Source: Cytidiella melzeri (taxonomy: Eukaryota > Basidiomycota > Agaricomycetes > Polyporales > Irpicaceae). From it: a stretch of 64,000 nucleotides of DNA. This document shows positions 34,569 through 46,165 of the stretch, in pieces. Within the stretch, counting starts at the first letter, position 1. Every line of letters begins with the position of its first letter. Both the position numbers and the translations under genes were made by a program. A model generated the notes under the pieces. The model ran no database searches. It was not told the origin of the DNA and saw only the letters and a program-made list of their open reading frames with translations. The stretch lies in NCBI GenBank assembly GCA_022592445.1, contig JABYQR010000106.1, forward strand, positions 1-64,000, in the 5' to 3' direction.

Positions 34569-37500
34569 GGTCGGAGGGGGTCAAAGGAAAAGAATGGGAG
34601 GAGTGGGGCAGTAATTAACACATCTCACAGTACAACACCCAGCATCCATATCGGGACACCTCCCATCTCACCTGTCGAATCTCACTCAACACAATCACCC
34701 GTCACAGTCACGCTGAGCCGGTTATTCGGCTCCTCCCCTCATTTAGCCTAATCTGGACGGTAACAATCGTCACCGCGCAATCCGTTCACCCCATCCGCCT
34801 CCTTCGGACGCACACGTGGCCAAGAACCTTGCCGTCGCTGGGTGCGATCCCACCAATCACAGCTGCACACCACCCCCGACATGAAACACACAGGGGGGGT
34901 TCCCGTACGCGTCACAGCGTCACCCAGTCAGTTTTAAACTGGTATGTAGTAGTAGTGTTTACCTCCGTTCAACTGATGATATTCACGCAGGCACGTCCTC
35001 CTATCCTCTGAAACGGGGTGTACAGCGGACTCAACTTTCCGTGAGAGCCCAATCTGCAAAGTATCCAGGCCAATCTTCAACAGCTTTCACCTGTTCACCG
35101 TCAGGGTAAGTAGCATCTAATCACGTCGGAAAATCAGCCCTTCTAACCCTCCGACACCCATCGGAGGCTTTGCAGAGCGTTGCACCGAGATCCAAAGGGT
35201 TTGAAACTGCGCCCGAAGCCATTGTGGCGTCGTTCCACTTTGTGAGCAAAAGGACTCAGAGACACATCGATACAGCCAAGAGATTTAAATCAATGTTTTC
35301 TCCGGCTCCTTCCTCGCGAGCGAATGCACGCACGAACAAACCGGGTCCCTCTCTTCGTCTGTGTACTCGGCGCGAAGGCGGAAGTTTGTGCCTCGTCTCG
35401 TTCGGCCAGAGGCCAACAGCTCATGTAACGAACACGTACGCAACCTCTAGCCCAAACCTGACATGTCCCCCATAACCAAGTAGATCCAAGAAAACAATTC
35501 CACACGTATTTGTCTCAGAACGCGATGTTTTTTTTTCTTTCGCAAAAAGAAGAATCTTTTTTCCATATGTGCGCACGAATCGCATAAGCACGTTTTCTCT
35601 CATGTCTGTTACTTTACCACCATGGAAAAGTTCCACGAGCAAAGAGACAAAAGCCAGGACGAAAAAGCACCCGTACCACCCCGCCCATCCGAGCACATCA
35701 TCCATCCAAACCAACTCAAAATCAGTTTGCTTGCCGCCGTCGCGTCCGTGGCTGTGGCCGGAGGGTGGACGAACACGATAACGATGATGATGGCGGGCTC
35801 ATGGATGATTCTTACCAAATAACATATTATCTGCAACAAAGTCAGCTCTGATCGCGTGATGAATAAAATGTCTCGGATGTTCGTCCGTACCGCTGCAAAT
35901 CAATATTCGCCGACGACCCCAGCTGGCAATTTGCCAAGTAGGCAGAAATTCTGATTTATCTGAGCTTTTTAGCCACGAGGGAGGCGGAGAGAAACCAAAA
36001 GACTCGTCTGGGCCATCCAGAGCCCTTTTCCACATTGCGAGAACGGGAAGGTCACGGTTCCGTCACCAGCGTTCCTGCCTCGACATTTCCAAAGCGCCAA
36101 GATAGAAACCCCCCCTCACAGACGCGGTCGACGCTCAAAAAAAAAAGATCCAGACATTCCGATAAACCCCCCTTAACGTTCACTGCTTGATTTCTCCATC
36201 AAAACACCGCCCAACCCTGCCATCAACGAAAACCCTGAGTTGTACACATAAAGACAAAAAAGCACAGAGTAACCCACCGCACAGGAGAGCATAATTCACA
36301 AGCTGTGCAACGTAGGCCTTTTGGCGTCACTGCCAGCTATGAATGTTCCTCGGCGAGCTGAACCATTGCCTGACAGGCCGCCCCACATTTCTGCGCCATT
36401 AGTCAGACACATAGCACGTAACTGGGGATGACACGAGGCGGCAGATTCTCTGCAGCGATTTGTTCGAATTCGCGACTGCTGCGCATGCCTGACAAAGCAT
36501 ATATATTGTGTTTGTTTTTTGGCGTCGGTGTTTCGATCGCTGCTGCCAATGGTTGGTTTGGTGCTGCACGATCCTCTGCGACGGTCGGCACACGGCGAGC
36601 GTGTGTTTTTATCACAGAAAAAAAACATGACGCTCAGGAAAATCTAGAGTGTATTCGTCGTCAGTATTTTGCGCTGTAGAATGTACTTATGAACACACCT
36701 ACATGCAGCAATAAATGAAGTTGCTGAGGAATAGTTCGGGCCCCGAGCGTTTGCGGAGGTGAGGTGAGACGGATGGGCGGGCGTGATGATTTACATGCGC
36801 AGATCGTACATGTCGAAGATGTCGTCAGCGAAGCGGTATCGGACTGTCGAATAAAACCTTTGGCAGAGTCTGCTATACAAGACGTTGTATTAGGAGGACA
36901 TGAATGCGATGTAGGAGCCACGTCTCGCGTTGAAGGTGCAAGTACACGCAACCAAGCAAAAGTGCCAATAACGAGCACGGCGACGTCGGACCGGCAGCTG
37001 AGACGCGTTGTGTCACTGCTGTGTCACACGAAAGCGAGGAGCTACGTCACAGGGTGTCACCTCTCGCACTGGCTCTTGCTTCGACTTCCGAGCTTCCTGT
37101 CTCTTTCTCTCTCTTTGTGTGTGTGCGCGCAGCAAGTGGCAGCTGTCACGGGTTGCCATCGAGTTCTTTGGGTTCTTGCATTCGTCATGTTCCCTTTCAC
37201 TGTAAAGGGTGGTTGGGTCTCCCGCTGATGTGAGTGTGTCGCTGTTCCGTTGTGTTACTGCTACTGTACGGAGCGGGGACACGAAACGTGTTGCATGTTC
37301 GCGTACGAGGTTCGCGGCGAAGAAGACGAGAACGGATGTGAAGAGAAACGCGCAGTAGCAGAGTGGGACCGTGCGATGTCGTTCACACTGCAACTGTTCC
37401 ACATATTCGAATCGAACGTTCCCCGACGTTGTCAACGTTCACCCGACCATCGCCGTCATTTTTCTGCTTCTCTTTGTTCCATTTGACCCTTCTCGAACGC

Positions 37501-39349
37501 GATGACCCCACGTTATCATCGACGTCAAGTGAGCAGCCCCGTTCGAGGCAGGTGCTTGTCCGCATCCGGAGGAACGGAACGAGGATCAATGAGCGCAATC
37601 GAAGCTGTTCTGGATTTCCCACACATCTGTGGCTTCCATGATCATCCATGCCAGCAGAGACGCTCAAGAGAAGAGAAGGCAATGGATCAGCTGGACACAC
37701 CGCGTGTTCTCCCGAACTGAATGCCCTGCGTTTAGAGTTTTATCACCCCTCTCCTCATTGGCTCCTCCCTTTCGATGACACCCTATCAACCCAACATCCA
37801 CTGTCTTGCTCGAGCACACAGATCCTTTGCACGACTGTACGTACATCTCTACTCATCTCTCACAAAAACTCGCGCAGAGTTCCGCGAACTACCTGTAATC
37901 TCTCAACTTCCTACTTGAAATTCTCCTCATCCTCCGCTCCCCTCCTCTCTCACGCTCCCCACTTCGCTGTTCCGTCACGTCTCTCTCCTCGTCAATTGTC
38001 ATATACTTGGATATCTACAAATTGCCACGGTCCGTGATCTCGGACCTATCCACTGAGCAGATGTTGGAAAGAGAATTTCGTTCTTTGTTTATATTTCAAC
38101 GAATTATAGGATCGTTCGTCTGGCGGACGTGATGATGGCGCCGTCGCTGTGACCTTACGCGTTTGCGCGGTGTGACGCACCGCGTATCTCCTGAGCAGCC
38201 TCCGTCGTTGCGGTAAGCAGTACGCTATTCTCCGAGCTGTTCTCGCTACCCGTATGTGCCATTTTATGGCACAGTGGTTAGTAAAGACGACTAGACTGCG
38301 CGTATTCGAGCGACTCTCTGTAACACTTGTCGTCCCGCGCTGAAACCGTCGCATGCCAATACCACACACCCATCTCTGTGAGTCACGTTCATCCCAACGC
38401 CCACGCAAAGTCGCTCATCTATACGTGTGGCTCGACGTCCGCACTCCGAATACCCTCAGCTCGTTCTGACACCTCGTGCTCCAAGCCGTCACAAAACAAC
38501 ATCTCTACTCGTTTCTTCCAAGAAAACACCCTCTTCCCCCCTTCCAAATTTTCCTCGACATCCTCATGCCAGCAGAAAAGTAGGGCCGGGACAAGTCGCA
38601 ACAAATAATCAACACCTGACATCGCTTGTCCCGCATCACACCAAACACAAGTGAAAAAGAAAAGTTGAAGAAAAAATGGAAGACGTGTTTTTTTCTATTT
38701 GCTCGCTCTCGCTCTTCCTTGCCTCTCTTTCCCCGCTTCCCGCTGTCCATCGTAGCGAAATCGTCAACCAACTACATCACTCCAATCAAAAAGCCAAGAA
38801 CAGTTTGTTTGAAAGCACTCAGCACCCCCGCGAATAAGGAGGGGGGAGGGAGGGAGACGAACACTCGGAACGTCAATCTGCGATTCATACTCAGCTTGGG
38901 GACGGATTGATTGTTTCTCTGTCTGTCTCTCTCTGTGCAGGGTCGTGTAGAGTTCTTCTGGGTCAGGTGTCTGTGTTGATTTGTTATCTACGGGTAATTT
39001 GCAAAGCTGAATGTAGATCGTGCAAGCAGGTGTGTTTGGGGTAAAGGGGTCTATAACAAGCTTTTCACGTTCGGAGCTGTTGATTGGAGTGTTTCAATAT
39101 GGGGTAGGTGTCAGGGATGGATAGGTGTTGATTTTACTGAGAGGGAGAGACCTCTCACAGAACACAGTACGTCTGAATCATTCTTTCTTCTTCCCACTTT
39201 TCCTCCTCTCATCAACGAACAAGTATCACGAAACACAGAATCAGCATAGCCGCCACCCACTGTCCGTTTCCTCCCGAGACGACAAAACATCGTTCTTACC
39301 GAGGATAGCTGGCTGGCTGTATACAGCCGTACATATATATATCTTCCGG

Positions 39350-39532
39350 GTGAGACGTATTCCTCCCTCCGCTGCACCTTACCTACTAATGCTCATCACG
39401 CGTGTGTTCCAACCACAGCACGTCAGGAATGCCAGCGTGACAGTCGAAGCCCTGTCTGTCTTGAGGGCAACAATCGCCAGAGATGGTGAAGAGCGACTGA
39501 GGCACGCCCGGATCCTGCAACTTCATAACGAG
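39350..39532 (+). ncRNA. Candidate spliced transcript: intron 39350-39418 and next exon
   Basis: Donor GTGAGACG at 39350, perfect branch site CTACTAAT (39383-39390), acceptor AACCACAG ending at 39418: a 69-bp intron of the size used by local genes. The following 114 bp ends at a donor-like GTACTTAC (39533). The frame through the exon is open (VTVEALSVLRATIARDGEER), so a small protein is possible, but upstream and downstream coding continuity is not convincing. Confidence 0.3.
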
Positions 39533-41707
39533 GTACTTACTTACCACTTGCTCGCTCGCGCCCAACTTACGGTTGCCCGAGTGCCTATGACATGAACTCG
39601 GAGTTTAGCAAGGTATACTGCGTTATGAACGTTGCGTGTCTGCAGAGGACGGGGCGGGTTTGCAGTCCCAAACGATCCTCCATATCGCGCTCAATTGTTC
39701 TTGCCAAGCTCAACTCGACGATGGTTAGGTCCTCAAGTAGCCTTGCTGTTCTCTCCTTAATTCTTTGAGGACATATGCATACATAAAGTGCCGTGCAAGA
39801 AAAAGAAACAAAAGTACAGGATTCTCGAGCCTTCTCCCACCCCTTACCCCCCTCTCCCCGACCACTTCACGCTCATTTGCTCACTCGCAGTAAGTAATGT
39901 ACCTGAGAACGAAAACGTGCCTATGTAGATCTTGAGCGCCGATTTTAATTTAACACCGGGAGGGGAGGAGGAGGAGGAGGTGAGGCTGAAGATCAATTCG
40001 CAAGCAAGCCCGGAAATTGGAATCATACATCTCCAACAGCTGGAAAAGAGAGAAACGAAAATTGGGCATACAGTGATAGACGTGCCTTTTTGTTGTGATT
40101 GATAGACTTCTGGGCTCTCCCCTGGCTGTACATACAGTACTGGTAAGCTCTCATTGTTTCGTGACTTAGTCCAATTTATTGCAACCGCTTCCATCTCCCG
40201 CAGCCGAGCTCTGCACCGAGCTTTAAACAAGTGGGTATATTTCCCTTGAGCGATAGTACTACGGTGAAATCTAAGGTCGGATTGGAGGATTTTCAACTGG
40301 CGTGTCAGTGTACGGGATGTCGGTATCATAGCAAAAGTCCCTCACCCCCTGCATGCATGCAGCAGCAGCGTCACTGAGCAGCTGAGGGTAAATTGATCTT
40401 TGTCTCACCTCCCCCGATATATGCATTGCCAATGAACCGAAAGCGACGACGATGAGCGAGCCGCCCGGCGACTGCTCAGCGCTCATGGGACGGGATTGAA
40501 TTTCTTTTTTCCAACGATGGCGTTTCGCAACTTTTGCCCCGCGAGGAAATCGCAGCAGAGCAGAGCAAGCACATGTCATCATGAACATGCCTTTTTTCCT
40601 CAAAGATTCGAGGTCAGTTTCGTTGCAATATCGGATTTGCGTTTCGCCTGCTGCTGCTTATCCTTAGACGCATACAGTAGGGTACGTATTCCTGGCCAGC
40701 TAAACAACTCGTGGAATATGGCTGCGCGTGAGGAGAGACGCGTCGAGGATTTGACGGCAGCAGCAGCGACTCGTATTCGCAAGGTCCGAGTCGTGGTCCC
40801 CCTCGTACTTCCTGTTCATATGTTGGTCGCCAAGGCGGACAACACCATCTTGACAGACAGGCGGCGGCATGAGACCGAAAACGCATGTGAGAAAAAGGTG
40901 AGAATTCGAAAATGGTGTTGTTTGCATGGAAAGCTGCGCAGAATGCGATGATGCAACGTTGCGTGCAAATACGCAAAGTGGCATGTACACGGCGCAGCAG
41001 TAGCAGTGCAGCCAGTGTGTGTCCTTCCGGGACGTGCGGTCGATCGCACTCGCCTAGGCTGCGCTCGTTCGGCGACTGCGTTTATCATGGGCAGCTCGGG
41101 ATGGGACCCCAGCAGAGACGGCTGGAGCAAACTCACATTTCGATCTCACACTGATCCTTACCGCACAGTATACCATGCTGGAGCCTTCCACTGGGCGTCC
41201 CGTCCCATCAAACTTATGCGCGCAGGCTTGTCTCTGTCATGTCAAAAAGGCCAGCGTAGTTTGATCCTTGCTGTGCGGTACACACGCAGCGAACGCAGTT
41301 CATCGGGCTGAGCCTGTGACACGGAGCACCCGATTTCGGGACCGAGATTAACACAGGAAGAAATAATAATTATATTAATGTCTCACTGCGCTGTGTGGTA
41401 CGGTGAAGATGACTGTGACCCTGCAGCACGCTTCCCTCGTGGCACGAGGACACATGACGATCGGGTTGTCTCTTCTGCACCCGTTACTTACATGCTATCG
41501 GGGGAAGAACATCCAATTTGAACCTTCCCACAGAACAAAAATCAAACCGAGCGTTCTCCTCATGACAGGACCCAGCGGGTATAGACTGCCCGACAGATGG
41601 ACCTCCCCTCACTGTGTAAGTACCAACCAATTCGAACTGTCAACAAGAAGCTCCTGGGAGATCTGCGCTTCAGCATGACGTTTGTAAATACACAACTTGG
41701 AAAGAAA

Positions 41708-42017
41708 GTGAGTACGTACTCTGTTGCACGCACTCGATGTTTGTTTGTTTGGACTGAATTCTTCCAGTTGCGACAGAGGGCGCGAAGAAGGTTATGAGGG
41801 GAGTGGAAGGGAAGAAAGACTTGTCCTCGTGTGATCGGAATGCGCACGGTGTCAGCGTATTGTGGAATGGACGGCGTCCTCATTCCGTTGCGCCGGAGCG
41901 TGGCGTACCTCGTTAGCCGGTGGCCAGTGCTCAACAAGGTCGAACAAGTGAGTGCGTCACAATATTGTTACGTACTGTATGTATACACTTTGCACTGACC
42001 ACTTGCCTGGTTTTCAG
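41708..42017 (+). ncRNA. Candidate non-coding transcript with two introns
   Basis: Two good introns lie 180 bp apart on the plus strand: 41708-41767 (GTGAGTAC ... TTCTTCCAG) and 41948-42017 (GTGAGTGC ... GCACTGACC ... GGTTTTCAG). The exon between them has a stop in every frame, so the RNA would be non-coding. The ends are not visible. It lies in the desert upstream of the Con7-like gene and points the other way. Confidence 0.3.
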
Positions 42018-44103
42018 CTCTCTTTCTCCTCGTACCGCTGCGTGCATAGTTGCAGACTACACAGAGAATCAACCGCAGCGTCAGCGTCACGCTGTCCTTC
42101 CAACATTCAAATGGCCACGGCGTCAACTCGCCCGCCCAAGTAATCTCTTGCAACAATCCATATTTACCAAGGTGGGAATGTTTGGTCCGGTGCAGGAGAT
42201 ACAAACCCAAAAAAAGAGAAAACTAACGCTTGTACCTTCCTCAGGACCCTCGTCCTGTCGGAGTCGGCGCTGTGTTCGAGACGCCTGCTCATCGCCCCCC
42301 AACTCACTGTTCTGTCTCCCCGCCATCGTTGCATGCCGCAAACAGCGTTGACTGCCCAGGTCTAGGTTGACCCTTCGCGCCGTCGACAATGTCTCTTATC
42401 TGGGCGTGTTATGGCCAGTTGTTTGCGTGGCATTGAATCCTCCTAGGTACGCAAACGCAAACGATGGGGAGTCGAGGGCCAACTGACAGGTGTTTGTTCG
42501 GGTGCGCTTTGACTACTCGCTGGGGAACGCAACTCGTCATGTGTGAGTTTGCTGGGCCAACTACAGCGTACGTATCTCACATTTTATTAGCTGATGCTGT
42601 TGTCTTTCATGTATCACGCGCCACCAATTCGAAAAGACAATCATCGAGCCTCGAGGTACCTACCCTCGTAATGATGCACCAAGGGGCGAAAATGTTATCA
42701 GAATTTCAAAAAAAAGTTCAAGCTACTAATCTACGGTTCGATGGGACGGCGTATTTTCTTCATATATATCACCCAGGGGGTGGGGGACTTTTGGCTGTCA
42801 GAGCTGTCAACTTGCAATATGCAGCGAGGATTGAAAAAAGAGGTGGGACCATCCTGTTGCGCCACATTCGCAGAACGACCGCAAGATACATTGGTGCGCG
42901 TATTTGGCCTTCACGTTGAGATGCAAGTGTATTTTTGACCGAGTTCCGTCCACGCAGGGTTTTGACTGCTTTATTTCTAACCCGTTGTTGCTGGAACAGG
43001 GAGGTGAGGCGAGCGAACCTTACACACGCGATTTGGATTTATTGTTGTGGGCGTGCAGCAGCCGCGACTCGCATCCGCAGCAGTTCAACACGGGTGTGGA
43101 GCCTACCATCGTCTTTACCGTGACTACCTGACATGTCATCATCGCATGTACACACTTCAGTTACTGCAATTCGTTCGTCCCACGCTTCGCGTTCTCTCCT
43201 CTTTTTTAAAGTTTTAACCTAGTTCTCAAATCGTTCCGTTCTCAGACGCATCATGATCATGCAGCTCCCACTTTCACAGAGATGGGTATTGATAAACTTT
43301 ATTCTGCATGACAGGTAAGTGATACACGAATAGATACTTTGCAATGTTTGGTAATGCGCATTTATTGACTATGAACAGGGGGTAGCTGTTTAGCTGATTA
43401 GCAGACTTGTTGTTCTCTCTGTGACAGCATCGGATATGGAGTCTATGGATACGGCTCGCAGACAAAACGAGAGGCTGCTTTATATGCACATATGCATATC
43501 ATAATCACCAAAGAAACAAGCCTGTAAATGAGGAAGTGGACGACGGGTTGTGAGCGAGGAATTCAGGGGGGCCTATTGCCGTTGCCGTGTCAAAAGATCC
43601 GCAACATGTATTTACTACTACTTGCAGACCACTACTTGCAGCAACCCTCCTTGGGACCGTTGTTCGCAATCGATGGGAATTGACAGGGAGATCTCTGCTG
43701 GATGGATCATGATGTGTAGTCGTCGCCAACCATCATACATACATCGACCGGATGTCGGAACCCCTTTGCTGCGCCGAGTGCGCTCCGATTTCACCGAAGC
43801 CTGGTGTCAACTTCTTTCAACATTGTAACTCACGAGTATGTATGTTATAACGGTACTTTCTTTGCATCTCTACGTAGAGCGTATCTTCGGGCCGTATCGA
43901 CGAATTGGAAAAGTGTGTTGGACATGAAGGCCTCTTGATGTTGTTGTTGTCGTCGTCGTCGTTGTCGTTGCCATTAGTGGTGTTGCGAATACGATGCGCG
44001 ATATTGCGCAACATAAACGGGATAAAGCGAATCTTTTGTGGAAACTGCTTGCAAATCGCCGAATTAACTAGTGTAAGACTTTGCATCAATCAATAATATT
44101 AAA

Positions 44104-44140
44104 TATGCTGCTGCTGTTGTTGTTGTTGTTGTGTTTGTTG
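44104..44140. repeat. CTG/TTG trinucleotide repeat
   Basis: CTGCTGCTG passes into a (TTG)n run. Simple repeat in non-coding DNA. Confidence 0.85.
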
Positions 44141-44482
44141 AGCTCATTGCAGCAGCGTCGCGTCGGAAGCCCCCCCTCGGAGCCGAAGACGTCCTAGGCA
44201 CACTGTGATCGAATGTCGCGTTGATATACATATACATATACATTACATTACGATTTCAATCCCCCCCTGGGCCTGTGGCGTTTCAGACGATCTGGTACCT
44301 TGCCTGTCTCTCTCTCTCTTTCCGTTCCTGGGAGAATTTTTTCGGTTTGGGGCGCAATCAATTGAATTATTGTGCCTCGAGAAGAACCTGGGCACATCGG
44401 GGAGACTCTCTCTCTCTGTTGTTGTGGTTCTGTCGATTCTCCGATTGTAGAACGTCTAGCAGATGGGGGCGTTACTTCCCAA

Positions 44483-44780
44483 CTTGTCACGAACTGTGTT
44501 GTTGGTTATTTCTTTCTCGCGCTTGAGTAGTACGCAGGTCCTGTAAAGGGCCTCTTCTGGAGGTGGTTGAGTAAACTCGTGTTGTAGCCCAAGCAACCGT
44601 CGTACCCGTCCAAGGCATTACAACAGTCTAGAACTCGTCCCGACTGTCACAAACTGTGGTATTGGCTTTTCTCTCTCGCGCTTGAGTACGCAGGTCCTGT
44701 AAACGGCCTCTTGGTTCATCTACAGCCAGGATGAGTAAGCAACCGTCGTACCCGCGTTACAACAGTCTAGAACTCGTCCA
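44483..44780. repeat. Divergent tandem duplication of about 160 bp next to TGS1
   Basis: Unit 1 (44483-44640) and unit 2 (44643-44780) share in the same order cTGTCAC(A/G)AACTGTG, CTCTCGCGCTTGAGTA, CGCAGGTCCTGTAAA, GGCCTCTT, AGCAACCGTCGTACCCG and ACAACAGTCTAGAACTCGTCC. They differ by small insertions and substitutions. The second unit ends about 40 bp from the TGS1 stop, so it probably lies in the TGS1 3' UTR or terminator region. It has no coding frame. Confidence 0.88.
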
Positions 44781-44820
44781 GCAGACCATCGATTACAGAT
44801 ACCGTAACTAGACAGACTGT

Positions 44821-46000
44821 TCAAAAGAGCTCTTCTTGCCCCGTCGCGAGGCCACCAAAGTAGCAAGTCAAAGCCTTCAGCTTCGGCCCCATCCACTCCT
44901 CCTCCACTTCGACAATCTCCTGCCGTGCGTCAGCTTTGTGCTTTCCCTTCGCCTCCAGATTGCTCTCTTCAACCACCAGCAAGTCCGAGATTTCCTGCAG
45001 GCTGGTGTTGCGAGGGAGGAAGTACGCCACGTTTTGTGTGATTTTGCGAGTAAGCCTGAACAGCTCTGCGCCGTGGATGGGTCGTATGCTCGCTAGGCCA
45101 AAATCAGGGTGCGTCTGTGCATGTGCGCTTTTCCCCTCAGGTTCAAGAGGTTGTGAACTGTCGCCAGAGATATATTCTGGTCCTCCCCACGGAGGACTGA
45201 GGAATACGACGTCTATCTTACGCTGCCGAGTTTGAGAACACCCAGGTGATGATGTCGACAAGTAAGAGCGAGCGAAGGACAGGTAATCTGCCTGGATGAA
45301 CTCGATACGGTCTTGTACACCATAGATAGTGGCGTTGTGACGTGCCAGTGCGAGTCGTGTGGGCGATGTGTCCATGGCAATCACTGAACCAGCCCCGGTC
45401 TAGTCAATTTCACACTCCAAGTTCGGCAGTGATGCTACCACACACCTCGTTCACATGTTTGCGCAAAAGCAATGGCGTTCCCACCCACACCGCAGAAAGC
45501 ATCAAGGATGGTCCCGCACCGACATCGTTCAGCGATTTGGTTAGCTATCAGTTCCGGGGTGACGCTGTACCAACCCTCTTCATCTAGCAGACACCCAGAG
45601 GCGTATAGCGAAAAGTATCTCTCTCTTTGAAAGAAGTCTAGTGAGCGAAAGAGGTCAAGTATCCCTTGGGAATCTAGGCTACGGTAAACGTACATTTTCG
45701 AAGGTGTTCTGGCACCTCGGACGACTCTGTGTAGTACGGAACCAGCCCTGTGGCATCGAATTCCTCATAGCCAGGCCCGAGCAGCCCTGTTTTACGTTTC
45801 TTGTGCGACGGCTCTCCTGCAGGGGACAGTCCGCTGTCTGTTTGCGGCGCTGGCCTCGTGTTCTTCTTGGTTGCACTGGTAGATCCTTGTGATTCCTCGA
45901 CTGGCGTGCGGTTCGAGTTTGACGACTCTCCATGAGATGTACCAAACGCTTCCAACGCAAAGCGAGAAAGTCCAGTGAAAGTCGACTGTCGTTTCCCCAT
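44821..46000 (-). CDS. TGS1: Trimethylguanosine synthase (snRNA/snoRNA cap hypermethylase)
   Basis: Converts the 7-methylguanosine cap of snRNAs and snoRNAs to 2,2,7-trimethylguanosine using S-adenosylmethionine, in the nucleus or nucleolus. Order: a Ser/Thr/Lys-rich N-terminus with a basic SHKKRKT stretch, PYYTE...HLRKYFFQRERYFS joined across an intron, EEGWYSVTPELIANQIA, the SAM-binding ILDAFCGVGGNAIAFAQ, AMDTSPTRLALARHNA, and the cap-site motif VVFLSPPWGGPEYI, ending GQEELF. All are TGS1 hallmarks. Two introns close in phase. The start at 46000 (MGKRQSTF) gives the usual short basic N-terminus; an in-frame Met at 46051 would add a hydrophobic leader and is less likely. It is divergent from the gene at 46166. 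Confidence 0.94.
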
Positions 46001-46165
46001 GGGTTCAAAGTCGAGGAGTCTCAGCAGAGCGAACAGCAATGTCGCAGCCAAATGATCGCGAAACAGTCACCAAACACGACCAAACTCCGACCGCGGCCAC
46101 TCTCCTGTCTAAGGCTCCCACCGTGTTCACTTCACCGTCAACCTTGTACGCCATGAACCACTGAC
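46001..46165. promoter_or_regulatory. Shared promoter region of TGS1 and Zn2Cys6/AlkB-like gene
   Basis: Only 165 bp separate two divergent start codons, so both promoters must overlap here. No TATA box is evident. Confidence 0.55.

Larger units (their letters stand above)
34569..44820. other. Gene-poor region upstream of Con7-like gene
   Basis: About 10.2 kb without a recognisable protein gene. The DNA is unique-looking rather than transposon-derived, with pyrimidine-rich patches (37.7-38.0 and 38.6-38.8 kb), trinucleotide runs (GTC/GTT around 43940-43965; CTG then TTG at 44107-44140) and several convincing splice signals on the plus strand (see separate entries). The part next to 34568 should carry the promoter and any long 5' UTR of the Con7-like gene. 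Confidence 0.6.

Noticed and set aside
38268..38330. tRNA-like stretch (GGCACAGTGGTTAGTA ... TATTCGAGCG)
   Set aside because: D-arm and B-box resemblance only; no acceptor or anticodon stem can be paired.
41920..42351. 143-aa plus-strand ORF
   Set aside because: It runs across a strong candidate intron and has no recognisable domain; treated as part of a possible non-coding transcript.
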